Shown: in pieces, positions 8,991 to 18,209 of the stretch
Layout: the number at the start of each line of letters is the position of its first letter
How positions within the stretch are numbered: the first letter of the stretch is position 1
Assembly (NCBI GenBank): GCA_000436535.1
Contig: FR886343.1
Coordinates: 20,201 to 84,200, forward strand
Reading direction: 5' to 3'
DNA length: 64,000 nt
DNA from: Eubacterium sp. CAG:252
GTDB lineage: Bacteria > Bacillota > Clostridia > Lachnospirales > Lachnospiraceae
Made by a program: the position numbers and the translations under genes
Notes under the pieces: generated by a model
Told to the model about the DNA's origin: nothing
What the model saw: the letters and a program-made list of their open reading frames with translations, nothing else
The model's database searches: none

Positions 8991-10360
8991 TGATAGTTAA
9001 GAAGTTTCAGGCACCAACAGAGATGGAGGCCATAGTTAAAGCAAGAGAAGAGCTTGGAAGCGCAGCAGTTGTGCTTAACATAAAGACAATAAAGCAAAGA
9101 GGTTTTGCAAGATTATTTAAAAAGGATGTAGTTGAGGTTACGGCTGCGCTTGAGGAAAAAGATATAACTGATGGAATTAATAAAAGCAGACCAACTTTTG
9201 ATAACAGTCTGAACAGCCAGCAGGAGTCAGCTGTACATATGATTAATCAGAGTATGGTATCAAATGGAAGTACTTCTTCGATTAATCTTGTGGCAGATGA
9301 TGATATATCAGTTACATCTGCTTCGGCTATAGAACAGAAGCTTGACAGTCTTCATAATCTTTTGCAGAATCAGGGCAGTGCTGCGTCTTCTTTTAACAGG
9401 TCACAGCCGGGTAATGTGCCTGACAGGACAGGCATACAGCAGGATTATAGATCTGCACAGGCACCGGCAGCAGAAGGATATATGAAAAGAATGTCTGATA
9501 TAAGAGATGATATATCAGGAGAAAATATAGAAATCCAGCAGGTAAGACAGAGAGAAAATGTCAATTACAAGTTCTTACAGCTTATATACAATAAGCTTAT
9601 AGATAATGAAGTTGATAGCAGGTATGCAGATGAGATAATAGGTGAAATAGAGAACTCGCTTAAGAAGGAGTCTAATCTTGACAGTATACTTTCAGCTGTA
9701 TATCAGAAGATTATACTTAAGCTCGGAAAGCCAAAGACTATTACACTTGGTGATAAGGCAAAGGTTATATTCTTTATAGGTCCTACGGGTGTAGGAAAGA
9801 CAACAACTATTGCTAAGATTGCCTCAAGCTTTAAGATAGAGAAGGAAGCAAAGGTAGCCTTTATAACGGCCGACACATACAGAATTGCAGCTGTTGAACA
9901 GCTCAATACATATGCATCCATCATAGATTGTCCGGTAAGCGTTGTATATTCAGTTGAAGATATGAATAGGAGTCTTTCTGAATATAAGGACTACGACCTT
10001 ATTCTTGTTGATACAGCAGGAAGATCCCACAAAGCAGAGGCACAGATGGATGAGCTTAAGGCATTTATAGCAGAAGTAGCACAAAGAGAAGATGAGTTTG
10101 ATTTTGAATGTTATCTTACATTAAGTATGACAACAAAGTACAAGGACCTTAGAAATATTGCTGATAAGTATGACGATGTTGACTGGGCAGTTATATTTAC
10201 GAAACTTGATGAAACATGTTCTCTTGGTAATATACTCAATGTCCGTATGTTGACGGATCGTCAGTTATCCTATACAACATCAGGACAGAATGTACCTGAT
10301 GATATAGAGGTTATTAACGAACAGGGAGTTGCCAAGCAGTTACTTGGAGGTGGCGAATGA
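8990..10360 (+). CDS. flhF: SRP-like GTPase FlhF
   Basis: FlhF of 456 residues. The N-terminal part is a basic region and a variable linker (about 60-190). The NG GTPase domain follows with the P-loop GPTGVGKTTTIAKIA (about residue 263), the TADTYRIAAVEQL motif, the G3 motif DTAGRSHK and FTKLDETCSLG near the end. It sets flagellar position and numbers together with FlhG. It overlaps the flhA stop by one base and the flhG start by four. Confidence 0.96.
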   Translation: MIVKKFQAPTEMEAIVKAREELGSAAVVLNIKTIKQRGFARLFKKDVVEVTAALEEKDITDGINKSRPTFDNSLNSQQESAVHMINQSMVSNGSTSSINLVADDDISVTSASAIEQKLDSLHNLLQNQGSAASSFNRSQPGNVPDRTGIQQDYRSAQAPAAEGYMKRMSDIRDDISGENIEIQQVRQRENVNYKFLQLIYNKLIDNEVDSRYADEIIGEIENSLKKESNLDSILSAVYQKIILKLGKPKTITLGDKAKVIFFIGPTGVGKTTTIAKIASSFKIEKEAKVAFITADTYRIAAVEQLNTYASIIDCPVSVVYSVEDMNRSLSEYKDYDLILVDTAGRSHKAEAQMDELKAFIAEVAQREDEFDFECYLTLSMTTKYKDLRNIADKYDDVDWAVIFTKLDETCSLGNILNVRMLTDRQLSYTTSGQNVPDDIEVINEQGVAKQLLGGGE

Positions 10361-11241
10361 TGATGGATCAGGCTGAAAATCTGCGTAATATGATTAGAAG
10401 GCAGAATCAGAGCAATATTATAAATGCGAGGGTTATAGCAGTAACTAGCGGGAAGGGAGGAGTTGGAAAGTCCAATCTTTCAGTTAATCTTGCACTTGAA
10501 CTTACAAGAATGGGTAAGAAAGTTATAATACTTGATGCTGACTTCGGTCTTGCCAATGTTGAGGTTATGTTTGGGGTTATCCCAGAGTATAACTTAAGCG
10601 ACATTATGTTTAAGGGGAAAGAAATAAAAGATATTGTAACAGAAGGCCCTGAGGGTGTTGGTTTTATATCAGGAGGTTCAGGAATAGCTAATCTTGTTAA
10701 TCTTGATCAGGACCAGGTCAAAAGACTCGTAGGAAAGCTTACAGACCTTGAGGAGCTTGCTGATATTATAATAATAGATACGGGAGCAGGTATATCTCCA
10801 AGTGTAATGGAGTTTCTGCTCGCGAGTCCTGAAACTATTGTTGTGACAACACCTGAACCTACATCAGTCACTGATTCATATGCACTTCTTAAAGCACTCA
10901 GCATGAATGAAGGGTATAATAAAGATGAATGTACAATCAAGATAGTGGCAAACAGGGTTGAGTCAGAGAATGAGGGACGCAATCTTTATGAGAAACTTAA
11001 TGCAGTTGTATCTAAGTTTCTTGGTATAAAGCTTGAATATCTTGGAAGTGTTCCACAGGATTCAAGTGTAAGAAAGGCTGTTATGAAACAGAAGCCTGTA
11101 ACGATAGTGTATCCGGCAAGTTCAGCAGCAAGACATTTTAAGCGCATTGCAGCAGATCTTCTTGGTAATGAGAACGATGTTCCAGAAAACAAGAAAGGAA
11201 TACGAAGCTACTTCAAGAATGTGTTCGCAAGGAAAATGTAG
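10357..11241 (+). CDS. flhG: MinD-like ATPase FlhG (YlxH)
   Basis: A 294-residue MinD/ParA-type ATPase with deviant Walker A motif TSGKGGVGKSNLSVN (about residue 30), the switch region LDADFGLANVEVMFG and a DTGAGIS Walker B-like motif. FlhG controls flagellar number, working with FlhF, and interacts with FliM/FliY in other Firmicutes. The ATG sits within the flhF stop region (ATGA overlap). A GGAGG lies six bases upstream. Tandem ATGs at 10357 and 10360 make the exact start uncertain by one residue. Confidence 0.95.
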   Translation: MMMDQAENLRNMIRRQNQSNIINARVIAVTSGKGGVGKSNLSVNLALELTRMGKKVIILDADFGLANVEVMFGVIPEYNLSDIMFKGKEIKDIVTEGPEGVGFISGGSGIANLVNLDQDQVKRLVGKLTDLEELADIIIIDTGAGISPSVMEFLLASPETIVVTTPEPTSVTDSYALLKALSMNEGYNKDECTIKIVANRVESENEGRNLYEKLNAVVSKFLGIKLEYLGSVPQDSSVRKAVMKQKPVTIVYPASSAARHFKRIAADLLGNENDVPENKKGIRSYFKNVFARKM

Positions 11242-11297
11242 AAGAAAGCTTAAGATAATCCATAAGATAAGTCTATGAAAGTGGAGGTGAAGTACAG

Positions 11298-12008
11298 ATG
11301 TTTGAAACACTAAAGTTGGGAAGCAGAGTGGAAATGGTGTTTAAAAACAGGCTGAAGGGTGATGATAGTACAACTGAGTATGTAAGCCAGATACTTGACT
11401 TTAGCGATGACGGCATTATATGTGCCATGCCTATATATGAAGGGCATATAGTTCCTTTACAGGAAAGAAAAAGATTCGAGGGATACTTTTATTCCGACAA
11501 TAAAATATACCGTGCATCGTGCATTGTAAAGGCAAGGGGAAAGCAGGATAACCTTCATGTAGTGGAAATAGGACTTGAATCAAAACTTATAAAAGTACAG
11601 AGAAGAGAGTACTTCAGATTGAGCTGTAGTATTCCGGCTACAATAAGATGTATGACAGTTATGAATGAAGGTAAGGATGATTTTAAAGACAGTGACTTTT
11701 CAAAAGAAGAAATAGAGTGTACAATAATTGATATAAGCGGAGGCGGTATAAAGGCTTATTCAAAGCAGAAGTTTGAAAAAAGTTCAGTTGTACTGCTTAA
11801 TTTTACACTTAAGTTTAATAATGGTAACAAGGAAAAGAGCATAATAGGGAAAGTAGTAGATTCTTTTAAAAATGCTAATGATGAGTCAGTGTTTGACAAT
11901 AGATTTCAGTTTATAGATGTCAGCAAGTCAGACAGAGATGAAATTGTTAAGTATATATTTGAGCAACAAAGAAATATTTTAAAGAAGGAGTTGGGCTATA
12001 ATGGCTAA
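11298..12008 (+). CDS. YcgR-type flagellar brake protein (YcgR-N and PilZ domains)
   Basis: A 236-residue protein with an N-terminal YcgR-like beta domain (about 1-95) and a C-terminal PilZ domain. The PilZ c-di-GMP motifs are both intact: R-x-x-x-R in RREYFR and D-x-S-x-x-G in IIDISGGGIK. Such proteins bind c-di-GMP and slow the motor or act on MotA. Placement inside the fla/che operon, between flhG and cheB, fits that role. A GTGGAGGTGA ribosome-binding site precedes the ATG. The 3' end overlaps cheB by eight bases. Confidence 0.9.
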   Translation: MFETLKLGSRVEMVFKNRLKGDDSTTEYVSQILDFSDDGIICAMPIYEGHIVPLQERKRFEGYFYSDNKIYRASCIVKARGKQDNLHVVEIGLESKLIKVQRREYFRLSCSIPATIRCMTVMNEGKDDFKDSDFSKEEIECTIIDISGGGIKAYSKQKFEKSSVVLLNFTLKFNNGNKEKSIIGKVVDSFKNANDESVFDNRFQFIDVSKSDRDEIVKYIFEQQRNILKKELGYNG

Positions 12009-13215
12009 AAAAATCCTGGTTATAGATGACTCTGCACTCATGAGAAGAGTTATATCTGATATAATCAATGAAAGCGATGAATACGAGGTTGCTGCAATAG
12101 CGAAAGACGGGCTTGAAGGACTTGATATGATAGTTTCGCATCCATATGAGTATAGTGCTATTATTCTTGATATTAATATGCCTAAGCTTAATGGTCTGGA
12201 ATTGTTAAAAAGACTTCAGAAAGATCGTATAGAGCAGACAGTAATCGTTGTAAGTACGGTTGCTAAGGAAGGCACTAAAGAGACTATACAGGCGCTTGAA
12301 TACGGAGCTTTTGATTTTGTAACAAAGCCAGAGAATTATCTTGAAACAAAGAGTGTTGACTTTAAGAACAGAATATTCGAGATGCTTAATGTTGCGACAA
12401 GTTCAAGGTCATCTATAAGAAGAACTTCTATGAGAAGTACTTTAAGAAGCACAGAAGCTTTTTCTAACAGAAGGACAACTGACAACAGTAAGACTACATT
12501 TACAGGATTAAGAAGAAGTGTGGACAGAAGCACAGAAACCACTGCAAGAGCCACACGTCCTGTATTCACATCAGAACCACAGGAAAAGGCTGTAAAGGTA
12601 GACGGAAGCAAGTATACAAGGGTAAAGGCTGGAAAGAACAAGCTTGTTGCGCTTGCCTGCTCGACAGGAGGACCTAAGTCACTACAGCAGGTTATACCTA
12701 TGCTGCCGGGTAATCTTGATGCAGGAGTAGTACTTGTACAGCATATGCCAGCGGGATTTACGGCATCACTTGCGGCAAGACTTAACGAGATGAGTGCCAT
12801 CAATGTCAAGGAAGCTGCCGATGGAGATGTTATTAAGAAAGGCTGGGTATATATTGCTCCGGGCGGAAAGCATATAAGAGTGAAGAAAAAAGGCTCCGAT
12901 TGTGCTATAGCCCTCAGTGATGAAGCTCCGATAGAAGGTCTTAGACCATGCGCTAATATTATGTATGAGTCGCTTGCAGAATGTAATTATGACGAGATAA
13001 CATGTGTTGTACTTACAGGTATGGGTGCCGATGGAACTAATGGAATTAAAGCACTTAGCAGAAGTCGTAAGAACCTATATGTAATATCACAGGATGAAGA
13101 AACCTGTGTTGTATATGGTATGCCAAAAGCAATCGCTAACACGGGATTAGTAAACGAAGTTGTTCCTCTTAACCGTGTTGCAGAAGCAATAACAAAAAAC
13201 GTGGGGGTGTCTTAA
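12001..13215 (+). CDS. cheB: Chemotaxis protein-glutamate methylesterase CheB
   Basis: CheB of 404 residues: receiver domain (about 1-125, phospho-Asp in ILDINMP), a Ser/Thr/Arg-rich linker of about 80 residues, then the methylesterase domain. Catalytic elements are visible as ACSTGGPKSLQQV (Ser), VQHMPAGFTASLAARLNE (His) and LTGMGADGTNG (Asp). It removes methyl groups from chemoreceptors and deamidates glutamines during adaptation. It overlaps the preceding PilZ gene and runs into cheA after one base. No cheR is present in the window. Confidence 0.96.
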   Translation: MAKKILVIDDSALMRRVISDIINESDEYEVAAIAKDGLEGLDMIVSHPYEYSAIILDINMPKLNGLELLKRLQKDRIEQTVIVVSTVAKEGTKETIQALEYGAFDFVTKPENYLETKSVDFKNRIFEMLNVATSSRSSIRRTSMRSTLRSTEAFSNRRTTDNSKTTFTGLRRSVDRSTETTARATRPVFTSEPQEKAVKVDGSKYTRVKAGKNKLVALACSTGGPKSLQQVIPMLPGNLDAGVVLVQHMPAGFTASLAARLNEMSAINVKEAADGDVIKKGWVYIAPGGKHIRVKKKGSDCAIALSDEAPIEGLRPCANIMYESLAECNYDEITCVVLTGMGADGTNGIKALSRSRKNLYVISQDEETCVVYGMPKAIANTGLVNEVVPLNRVAEAITKNVGVS

Positions 13216-13216
13216 C

Positions 13217-15307
13217 ATGGATGTAAGCCAGTATTTAGAGATTTTTATTGATGAATCAAATGAACATTTACAGTCATTAAGTGATCAGCTGATGATACTT
13301 GAGAAAGAGCCAGAGAATAGTGATACTATTAATGAGATATTCAGAGCTGCCCATTCCTTAAAGGGTATGGCAGGTACTATGGGATATAAGAGAATGCAGA
13401 ATCTTACACATGATATGGAAAATGTATTCTCAGAAGTCCGTAATGGTAATATTAAAGTAACATCAGATATGTGTGATGTATTATTCCAGTGCCTTGATGC
13501 ACTTGAAAGCTATGTAACTAATATCCAGAATACACAGGATGAAGGTACAGATGATAATGAGCCTATTATTAAAGCACTTAACTCATTTATCGGTGGTAAC
13601 GAAGAAGAAAGCAAGGAAGCACCAGCAGCTAAGGAGACAGCAACACCAGCAGCGGGTGAGGGTACATCAGAACTTACATTTGCAGACTTTGAGATGAATG
13701 CAGTTAACGAGGCTTTAAAGAAAGGTCTTGGAGTATATGAGATAACTGTTACAGTTGATGAGAATTGTATATTAAAGGCTGCGAGAGCATTTCTTGTATT
13801 CAAAAATCTTGAAGGACATGGCGATGTTATCAAGTCAGAACCATCAACACAGGATATTGAAGATGAGAAGTTTGATAAGGAATTTACAATAGTAGTTGTT
13901 TCGCATGAAAGCATGGAGGAAATAACAGAAATTGTTAAGAATGTATCGGAGATAAAGTCGGCAGAAGCTAAGGCAATAACAACTCCTTTCCCAGAAACTC
14001 AGGAAAAAGAGGAAAAAGAAGAGCCTAAGAAGGAAGAAACAGCCGCAGCACCAGCAGCTCCTAAGGAAGCAAAGAAGGAAGATGCAAAGAAGTCAACAGT
14101 TTTACAGCAGGCTAAAAAGGCAGCAGCAGCTAATAATAAGGCTGTAAGCCATACAGTAAGAGTTGATATAGACAAGCTGGATGTTCTTATGAACCTTGTA
14201 AGTGAGCTTATCATAGCTAAGAATGGTCTTGTATCTGCAAGTATATCAGAAGAAGGTGCAGCAACAGCTAATAACCAGAAGTTTACAGAACAGATTGAAT
14301 ATCTTGAGAGAGTTACAACTAATCTCCATGAATCAGTAATGAAGGTACGTATGATGCCTATCGAAGGTGTTATAAGTAAGTTCCCACGTATGATAAGAGA
14401 TCTTAACAAGAAGCTCAACAAGAAGATGGAACTTTACATTACTGGTGAAGAGACAGAACTTGATAGAACTGTCCTTGATGAGATTGGTGACCCTATTATG
14501 CATCTCTTAAGAAATTCTGCTGACCATGGACTTGAAAGTGCAGAAGTCAGAGCAGAAAGAGGTAAGCCTGAAGTCGGTTCTATCTACCTTAACGCTTTCC
14601 AGGAAGGTAACAACGTAGTTATCGAAGTTGCTGATGATGGTAATGGTATTGATGTAGAAAAGGTTAAGTCTAAGGCAGTTGAAAAGGGTACACTTACTCA
14701 GGAACAGGCTGATGCGTTAACAGAGAAAGAGGCAGTCGATCTGTTATTCAAGCCAAGTTTTTCAACATCTGACAAGATTACAGATGTATCGGGACGAGGC
14801 GTTGGACTTGATGTTGTTAAGTCTAAAATCGAAGCTCTTGGTGGTGATGTAGAGGTTAAGACGAAGTATGGTGAAGGAAGTACTTTCAGCATAAGACTTC
14901 CACTTACACTTGCTATTATACAGGCTCTTATGGTTAAGCTTGGTGATGAAAAGTATGCTATTTCGCTTGGCTCAATAGAAACAATAGAAGATGTACCAGT
15001 AAGTGATATTAAGTATGTACATGCTAAGGAAGTTATTAATCTTAGAGGAAGTGTAATACCTCTTATCAGATTGAGAGATGTACTTGATGTTCCAGGTGAA
15101 GCTGAGGAATCTGATACTATAATAGTTGTTATAGTAAGAAAGGGAGATAAGCTCGCTGGTCTTGTTGTTGACAGTCTTATCGGACAGATGGAAATCGTAA
15201 TTAAGTCACTTGGTAAGTATATTAATATTAATAGAATGATAAGTGGAGCTACTATCCTTGGTGATGGTTCTGTAGCTTTAATTATTGATGCTAATACATT
15301 AGTATAG
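13217..15307 (+). CDS. cheA: Chemotaxis histidine kinase CheA
   Basis: CheA of 696 residues. The P1 HPt domain carries the phosphorylated His in AHSLKGMAGTMG (about residue 47). A P2-like domain lies around 150-250, followed by a Glu/Lys/Ala-rich linker, the P3 dimerisation helices, the ATP-binding domain (NSADHGLES, DDGNGID, GRGVGLDVV motifs) and the C-terminal CheW-like P5 domain. It phosphorylates CheY and CheB. It is followed 14 bases later by cheW. Confidence 0.97.
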   Translation: MDVSQYLEIFIDESNEHLQSLSDQLMILEKEPENSDTINEIFRAAHSLKGMAGTMGYKRMQNLTHDMENVFSEVRNGNIKVTSDMCDVLFQCLDALESYVTNIQNTQDEGTDDNEPIIKALNSFIGGNEEESKEAPAAKETATPAAGEGTSELTFADFEMNAVNEALKKGLGVYEITVTVDENCILKAARAFLVFKNLEGHGDVIKSEPSTQDIEDEKFDKEFTIVVVSHESMEEITEIVKNVSEIKSAEAKAITTPFPETQEKEEKEEPKKEETAAAPAAPKEAKKEDAKKSTVLQQAKKAAAANNKAVSHTVRVDIDKLDVLMNLVSELIIAKNGLVSASISEEGAATANNQKFTEQIEYLERVTTNLHESVMKVRMMPIEGVISKFPRMIRDLNKKLNKKMELYITGEETELDRTVLDEIGDPIMHLLRNSADHGLESAEVRAERGKPEVGSIYLNAFQEGNNVVIEVADDGNGIDVEKVKSKAVEKGTLTQEQADALTEKEAVDLLFKPSFSTSDKITDVSGRGVGLDVVKSKIEALGGDVEVKTKYGEGSTFSIRLPLTLAIIQALMVKLGDEKYAISLGSIETIEDVPVSDIKYVHAKEVINLRGSVIPLIRLRDVLDVPGEAEESDTIIVVIVRKGDKLAGLVVDSLIGQMEIVIKSLGKYININRMISGATILGDGSVALIIDANTLV

Positions 15308-15321
15308 GAGGGCGGCTTGAT

Positions 15322-15801
15322 ATGGAAAATGTTAATGCAATAGAAGAAAAGAACAATGAAGAAGCAGTATCAACAACAATTCAGTATATTGTTGTAAAGA
15401 TTGGTAATGAACAGTATGGAATCAATATCAAGTATATTGATAATATTGTAAGAAAACAGGATATTACAAGAGTACCAAAGACACAGCATTATTATAAGGG
15501 TGTTATTAACTTAAGAGGCGAGATAATTCCTGTTATGAGTGTAAGATTAAAGCTTGGACTTGAAGATGATGAATATACGGATAAAACAAGATATATCATT
15601 GTAAAAGTTGAAGGCGCTACAATAGGTATTATTGTTGACCAGGTAAGGGAAGTAGTTACACTTAATACTGAAGATACAGAAAAGGTCAACCGTTCAGTAG
15701 ACGATAAAGTTGCTAATAACTACATAAGCGGAATAGGCAAGCATGATGGTGAGCTTATATCATTACTTGATATTGTCAGCCTGATTGTAGAGAATGATTA
15801 A
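15322..15801 (+). CDS. cheW: Chemotaxis coupling protein CheW
   Basis: A 159-residue CheW with one SH3-like coupling domain, including YGINIKYIDNIVRKQDITRVP and YKGVINLRGEIIPVMSVRLKLGL. It links receptors to CheA. It is slightly longer than minimal CheW because of an acidic N-terminal extension of about 20 residues. A GGAGGGCGG box precedes the ATG. Downstream lies a 118-base gap with a hairpin before cheC. Confidence 0.95.
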   Translation: MENVNAIEEKNNEEAVSTTIQYIVVKIGNEQYGINIKYIDNIVRKQDITRVPKTQHYYKGVINLRGEIIPVMSVRLKLGLEDDEYTDKTRYIIVKVEGATIGIIVDQVREVVTLNTEDTEKVNRSVDDKVANNYISGIGKHDGELISLLDIVSLIVEND

Positions 15802-15848
15802 TTATTACAAAAGCGCAGTATAGAATATAAATAAATATATAAAAAGCA

Positions 15849-15883
15849 GGTTACTATTCTCAGGACATATGTGAATAGTAACC
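15849..15883 (+). promoter_or_regulatory. Perfect 11-bp hairpin between cheW and cheC
   Basis: GGTTACTATTC (15849-15859) is the exact reverse complement of GAATAGTAACC (15873-15883), with a 13-base loop. No T-tract follows, so it does not look like an intrinsic terminator. It may be a processing or stability element within the operon mRNA, or an operator. Confidence 0.5.
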
Positions 15884-15919
15884 ATGGCTGGCATATACTG
15901 CACAGAATTGAGGGTTGTT

Positions 15920-16549
15920 ATGTCAAAGGTAAGTTTAGAAAAGCTTGATGATGTACAGTTTGATGTTTTAAAAGAGATTGGTAACATTGGTGCTGGTAAT
16001 GCAACAACAGCGTTATCTACAATGCTTAATGTAAAAATGGATATGTCAGTTCCTAATGTAGCACTGATTCAGTTCAAAGATATATCTACAATTATTGGAA
16101 GTGAGGATCAGACTGTAGTTGGTATTCTGTTGGGGCTTGAGGGCGATATAGATGGAATGATGATGTTTATATTTGATACAAAATCAGCGCATCATCTTGT
16201 TAATTCGCTCATGTTCCAGAATGATGCCGAGGTAGACGAAGATGCTGACTTTACAGAGATGGAAATGTCAGCACTTAATGAGATAGGTAATATTGCATCT
16301 GGTTCATATCTTACAGCAATTTCAACATTGACTAATATGAATATAATTGCAACAGTTCCACAGATGACCGTAGATATGATTGGTGCATTACTTAGTGTTC
16401 CAGCTTCTGAGTTTGGAAAATATGGTGATAAGTTATTATTAATTCAGACACAGTTTGGTGAGTTAGATTTTGTTAAAGGATATTTTCTTCTTATTCCAGA
16501 ACTTGAATCATATGACAAGATTCTTAGGTCATTAGGGGTTCTTAGCTGA
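15920..16549 (+). CDS. cheC: CheY-P phosphatase CheC
   Basis: CheC of 209 residues with two copies of the phosphatase motif E-x-x-N: LKEIGNIGAGNATTAL near residue 15 and LNEIGNIASGSYLTAI near residue 115. It hydrolyses CheY-P and is modulated by CheD, encoded next. I place the start at the ATG at 15920. A GAGGG box lies five bases upstream and the product then begins MSKVSLEKLDD, as usual. An in-frame ATG at 15884 has no ribosome-binding site and falls at the foot of the hairpin. Confidence 0.95.
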   Translation: MSKVSLEKLDDVQFDVLKEIGNIGAGNATTALSTMLNVKMDMSVPNVALIQFKDISTIIGSEDQTVVGILLGLEGDIDGMMMFIFDTKSAHHLVNSLMFQNDAEVDEDADFTEMEMSALNEIGNIASGSYLTAISTLTNMNIIATVPQMTVDMIGALLSVPASEFGKYGDKLLLIQTQFGELDFVKGYFLLIPELESYDKILRSLGVLS

Positions 16550-16576
16550 TAATATTCTAGAGATGAGAGTTTGGTT

Positions 16577-17068
16577 ATGAATTTAGATGAGATGATAAAA
16601 GTTGGAATGGCGGATCTTAAGACGTGTAAGTCGCCAGAGGTGTTGACAACACTTGGACTTGGTTCGTGTGTAGGTGTAGCAATATATGACCCGGTAAGCA
16701 AGATAAGTGGGTTATTACACTGTATGTTACCCGACAGTACACAGTTTAGGAATAATTCTAACACAGCAAAGTATGCAGACAGTGGAATAGATGAACTTAT
16801 TTCACAGATGGTTAAGTTGGGAGCTAACAGGGCAAGACTTGTGGCAAAGATAGCAGGTGGAGCGCAGATGTTTGCGATGAAGACGAATAATGATACGTTA
16901 AGAGTCGGTGAACGTAATGTAGAAGCAGTAAAGAAAAAACTGTCTGAACTTAATATAAGACTGTTAGCAGAAGACTGCGGACTTAATTATGGTAGAACAG
17001 TAGAATTTTATTCAGAAACTGGCGAATATGTTATAAAGTCGGTTGGTAAACCAAGAAAAGTTATATAG
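16577..17068 (+). CDS. cheD: Chemoreceptor glutamine deamidase CheD
   Basis: CheD of 163 residues with the catalytic Cys in LGLGSCVGVAIYDP and the partner His in LLHCMLP, plus KIAGGAQMF. It deamidates receptor glutamines and binds CheC, giving the Bacillus-type adaptation loop. The ATG at 16577 has GAGAG seven bases upstream. A TTG codon at 16571 is an unlikely alternative. It directly follows cheC. Confidence 0.95.
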   Translation: MNLDEMIKVGMADLKTCKSPEVLTTLGLGSCVGVAIYDPVSKISGLLHCMLPDSTQFRNNSNTAKYADSGIDELISQMVKLGANRARLVAKIAGGAQMFAMKTNNDTLRVGERNVEAVKKKLSELNIRLLAEDCGLNYGRTVEFYSETGEYVIKSVGKPRKVI

Positions 17069-17089
17069 GCAGTATGGAGAGGTTGATGT

Positions 17090-17383
17090 ATGAAAAGATT
17101 TAGAAATGTATCTGCAATTGTATCGCTGTCAGCCGGTTTTATAACTGCGGTAGTTATGCTTATAAACAGATATGAACTGTTGACATTTATATGGATACTT
17201 GCATCTGTACTGGTGGCATTTTACATAGTCAGCAGAATAATATGTTTCGTATGTGACAGGCATATAACAAAAGAAGAAGAGAAAGCGGAAGAAGAGCGAC
17301 TTGAAAAGGAAAAACAGGAAGTTGAAGCAAGGATAGCTGAGTCTGAAAAGAAGAGTTCAGAAGAGTCCAAAGAAGCGGTATAA
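17090..17383 (+). CDS. Small membrane protein with charged coiled-coil tail, unknown function
   Basis: A 97-residue protein I do not recognise. Two hydrophobic segments (about residues 8-25 and 30-52) are followed by a highly charged Glu/Lys tail likely to be helical or coiled coil. It sits between cheD and the flagellar sigma factor with short spacing and a GAGAGG box, so it is co-transcribed with them. A membrane-linked accessory role in motility is a guess based on position only. Confidence 0.75.
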   Translation: MKRFRNVSAIVSLSAGFITAVVMLINRYELLTFIWILASVLVAFYIVSRIICFVCDRHITKEEEKAEEERLEKEKQEVEARIAESEKKSSEESKEAV

Positions 17384-17426
17384 CAACCATATAACATAAC
17401 TTATATTGTTACGGGGGCGTTCTTTT

Positions 17427-18185
17427 ATGGATGAATTGGGAAGAAATAAGCTATGGGAAAGATACATAGCAAGTCATGATAGTGAAGTCAGGGAACAACT
17501 AATAGCTGAATATGCACAGCTTGTAAAGCTTGTTGCAGGCAGAATGAATATGTATCTTGGATACAATGTTGAATATGATGATCTTGTAGGATACGGTGTA
17601 TTTGGACTGATTGATGCAATAGATAAGTTTGATTTTGGCAAAAATGTCAAGTTTGAAACATATGCGAGTCTGAGAATAAGAGGTGCAATACTTGACCAGA
17701 TAAGAAAAATGGATTGGATACCACGCTCGCTTAGACAGAAACAAAAAAAAATAGATGCAGCGATGGCGAAAATAGAGTCAGAAAGTGGAAAAGTTGCAAC
17801 AGATGAGGAACTTGCAGCAGAAATTGGCATATCTATAGATGAGTTAAGTGACTGGCAGGGGCAGATGAAGTCATCGAATCTTATATCTTTGGATGAATAT
17901 ACTGAGGCTGGCAGTGAGGTAAAGATGGAGAATGTTTCTAATTCACACTTTGACCAGCCGGAAACAGTAGTTGAGAAGGAAGAAACAAAGAAAAAGCTTA
18001 TAGAAGCTATAGACACTTTGACAGAAAAAGAAAGAAGTGTAATTGTGTTGTATTATTATGAGGATATGACACTTAAAGAGATAAGCATGACACTTGAGGT
18101 GTCAGAATCGAGAGTTTCACAGCTTCATACGAAGGCACTTAATAAGATGAAAAAAATTATGGGTGACTATATGTTTCCAGCATAA
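17427..18185 (+). CDS. fliA: Flagellar RNA polymerase sigma factor (FliA/SigD/WhiG family)
   Basis: A 252-residue sigma-28-type factor. Region 2 (YDDLVGYGVFGLIDAIDKFD, then FETYASLRIRGAILDQIRKMDWIPRSLRQ) is strongly conserved, region 3 follows, and region 4 has the helix-turn-helix MTLKEISMTLEVSESRVSQLH. It directs late flagellar and chemotaxis promoters. The ATG at 17427 has a GGGGGCG box about nine bases upstream. A TTG at 17406 is in frame but poorly supported. Its position at the end of the fla/che operon matches sigD in B. subtilis. No gene for an anti-sigma factor FlgM is in the window. Confidence 0.95.
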   Translation: MDELGRNKLWERYIASHDSEVREQLIAEYAQLVKLVAGRMNMYLGYNVEYDDLVGYGVFGLIDAIDKFDFGKNVKFETYASLRIRGAILDQIRKMDWIPRSLRQKQKKIDAAMAKIESESGKVATDEELAAEIGISIDELSDWQGQMKSSNLISLDEYTEAGSEVKMENVSNSHFDQPETVVEKEETKKKLIEAIDTLTEKERSVIVLYYYEDMTLKEISMTLEVSESRVSQLHTKALNKMKKIMGDYMFPA

Positions 18186-18209
18186 TATGTTGGGGAAAGT
18201 GGGTTATAG

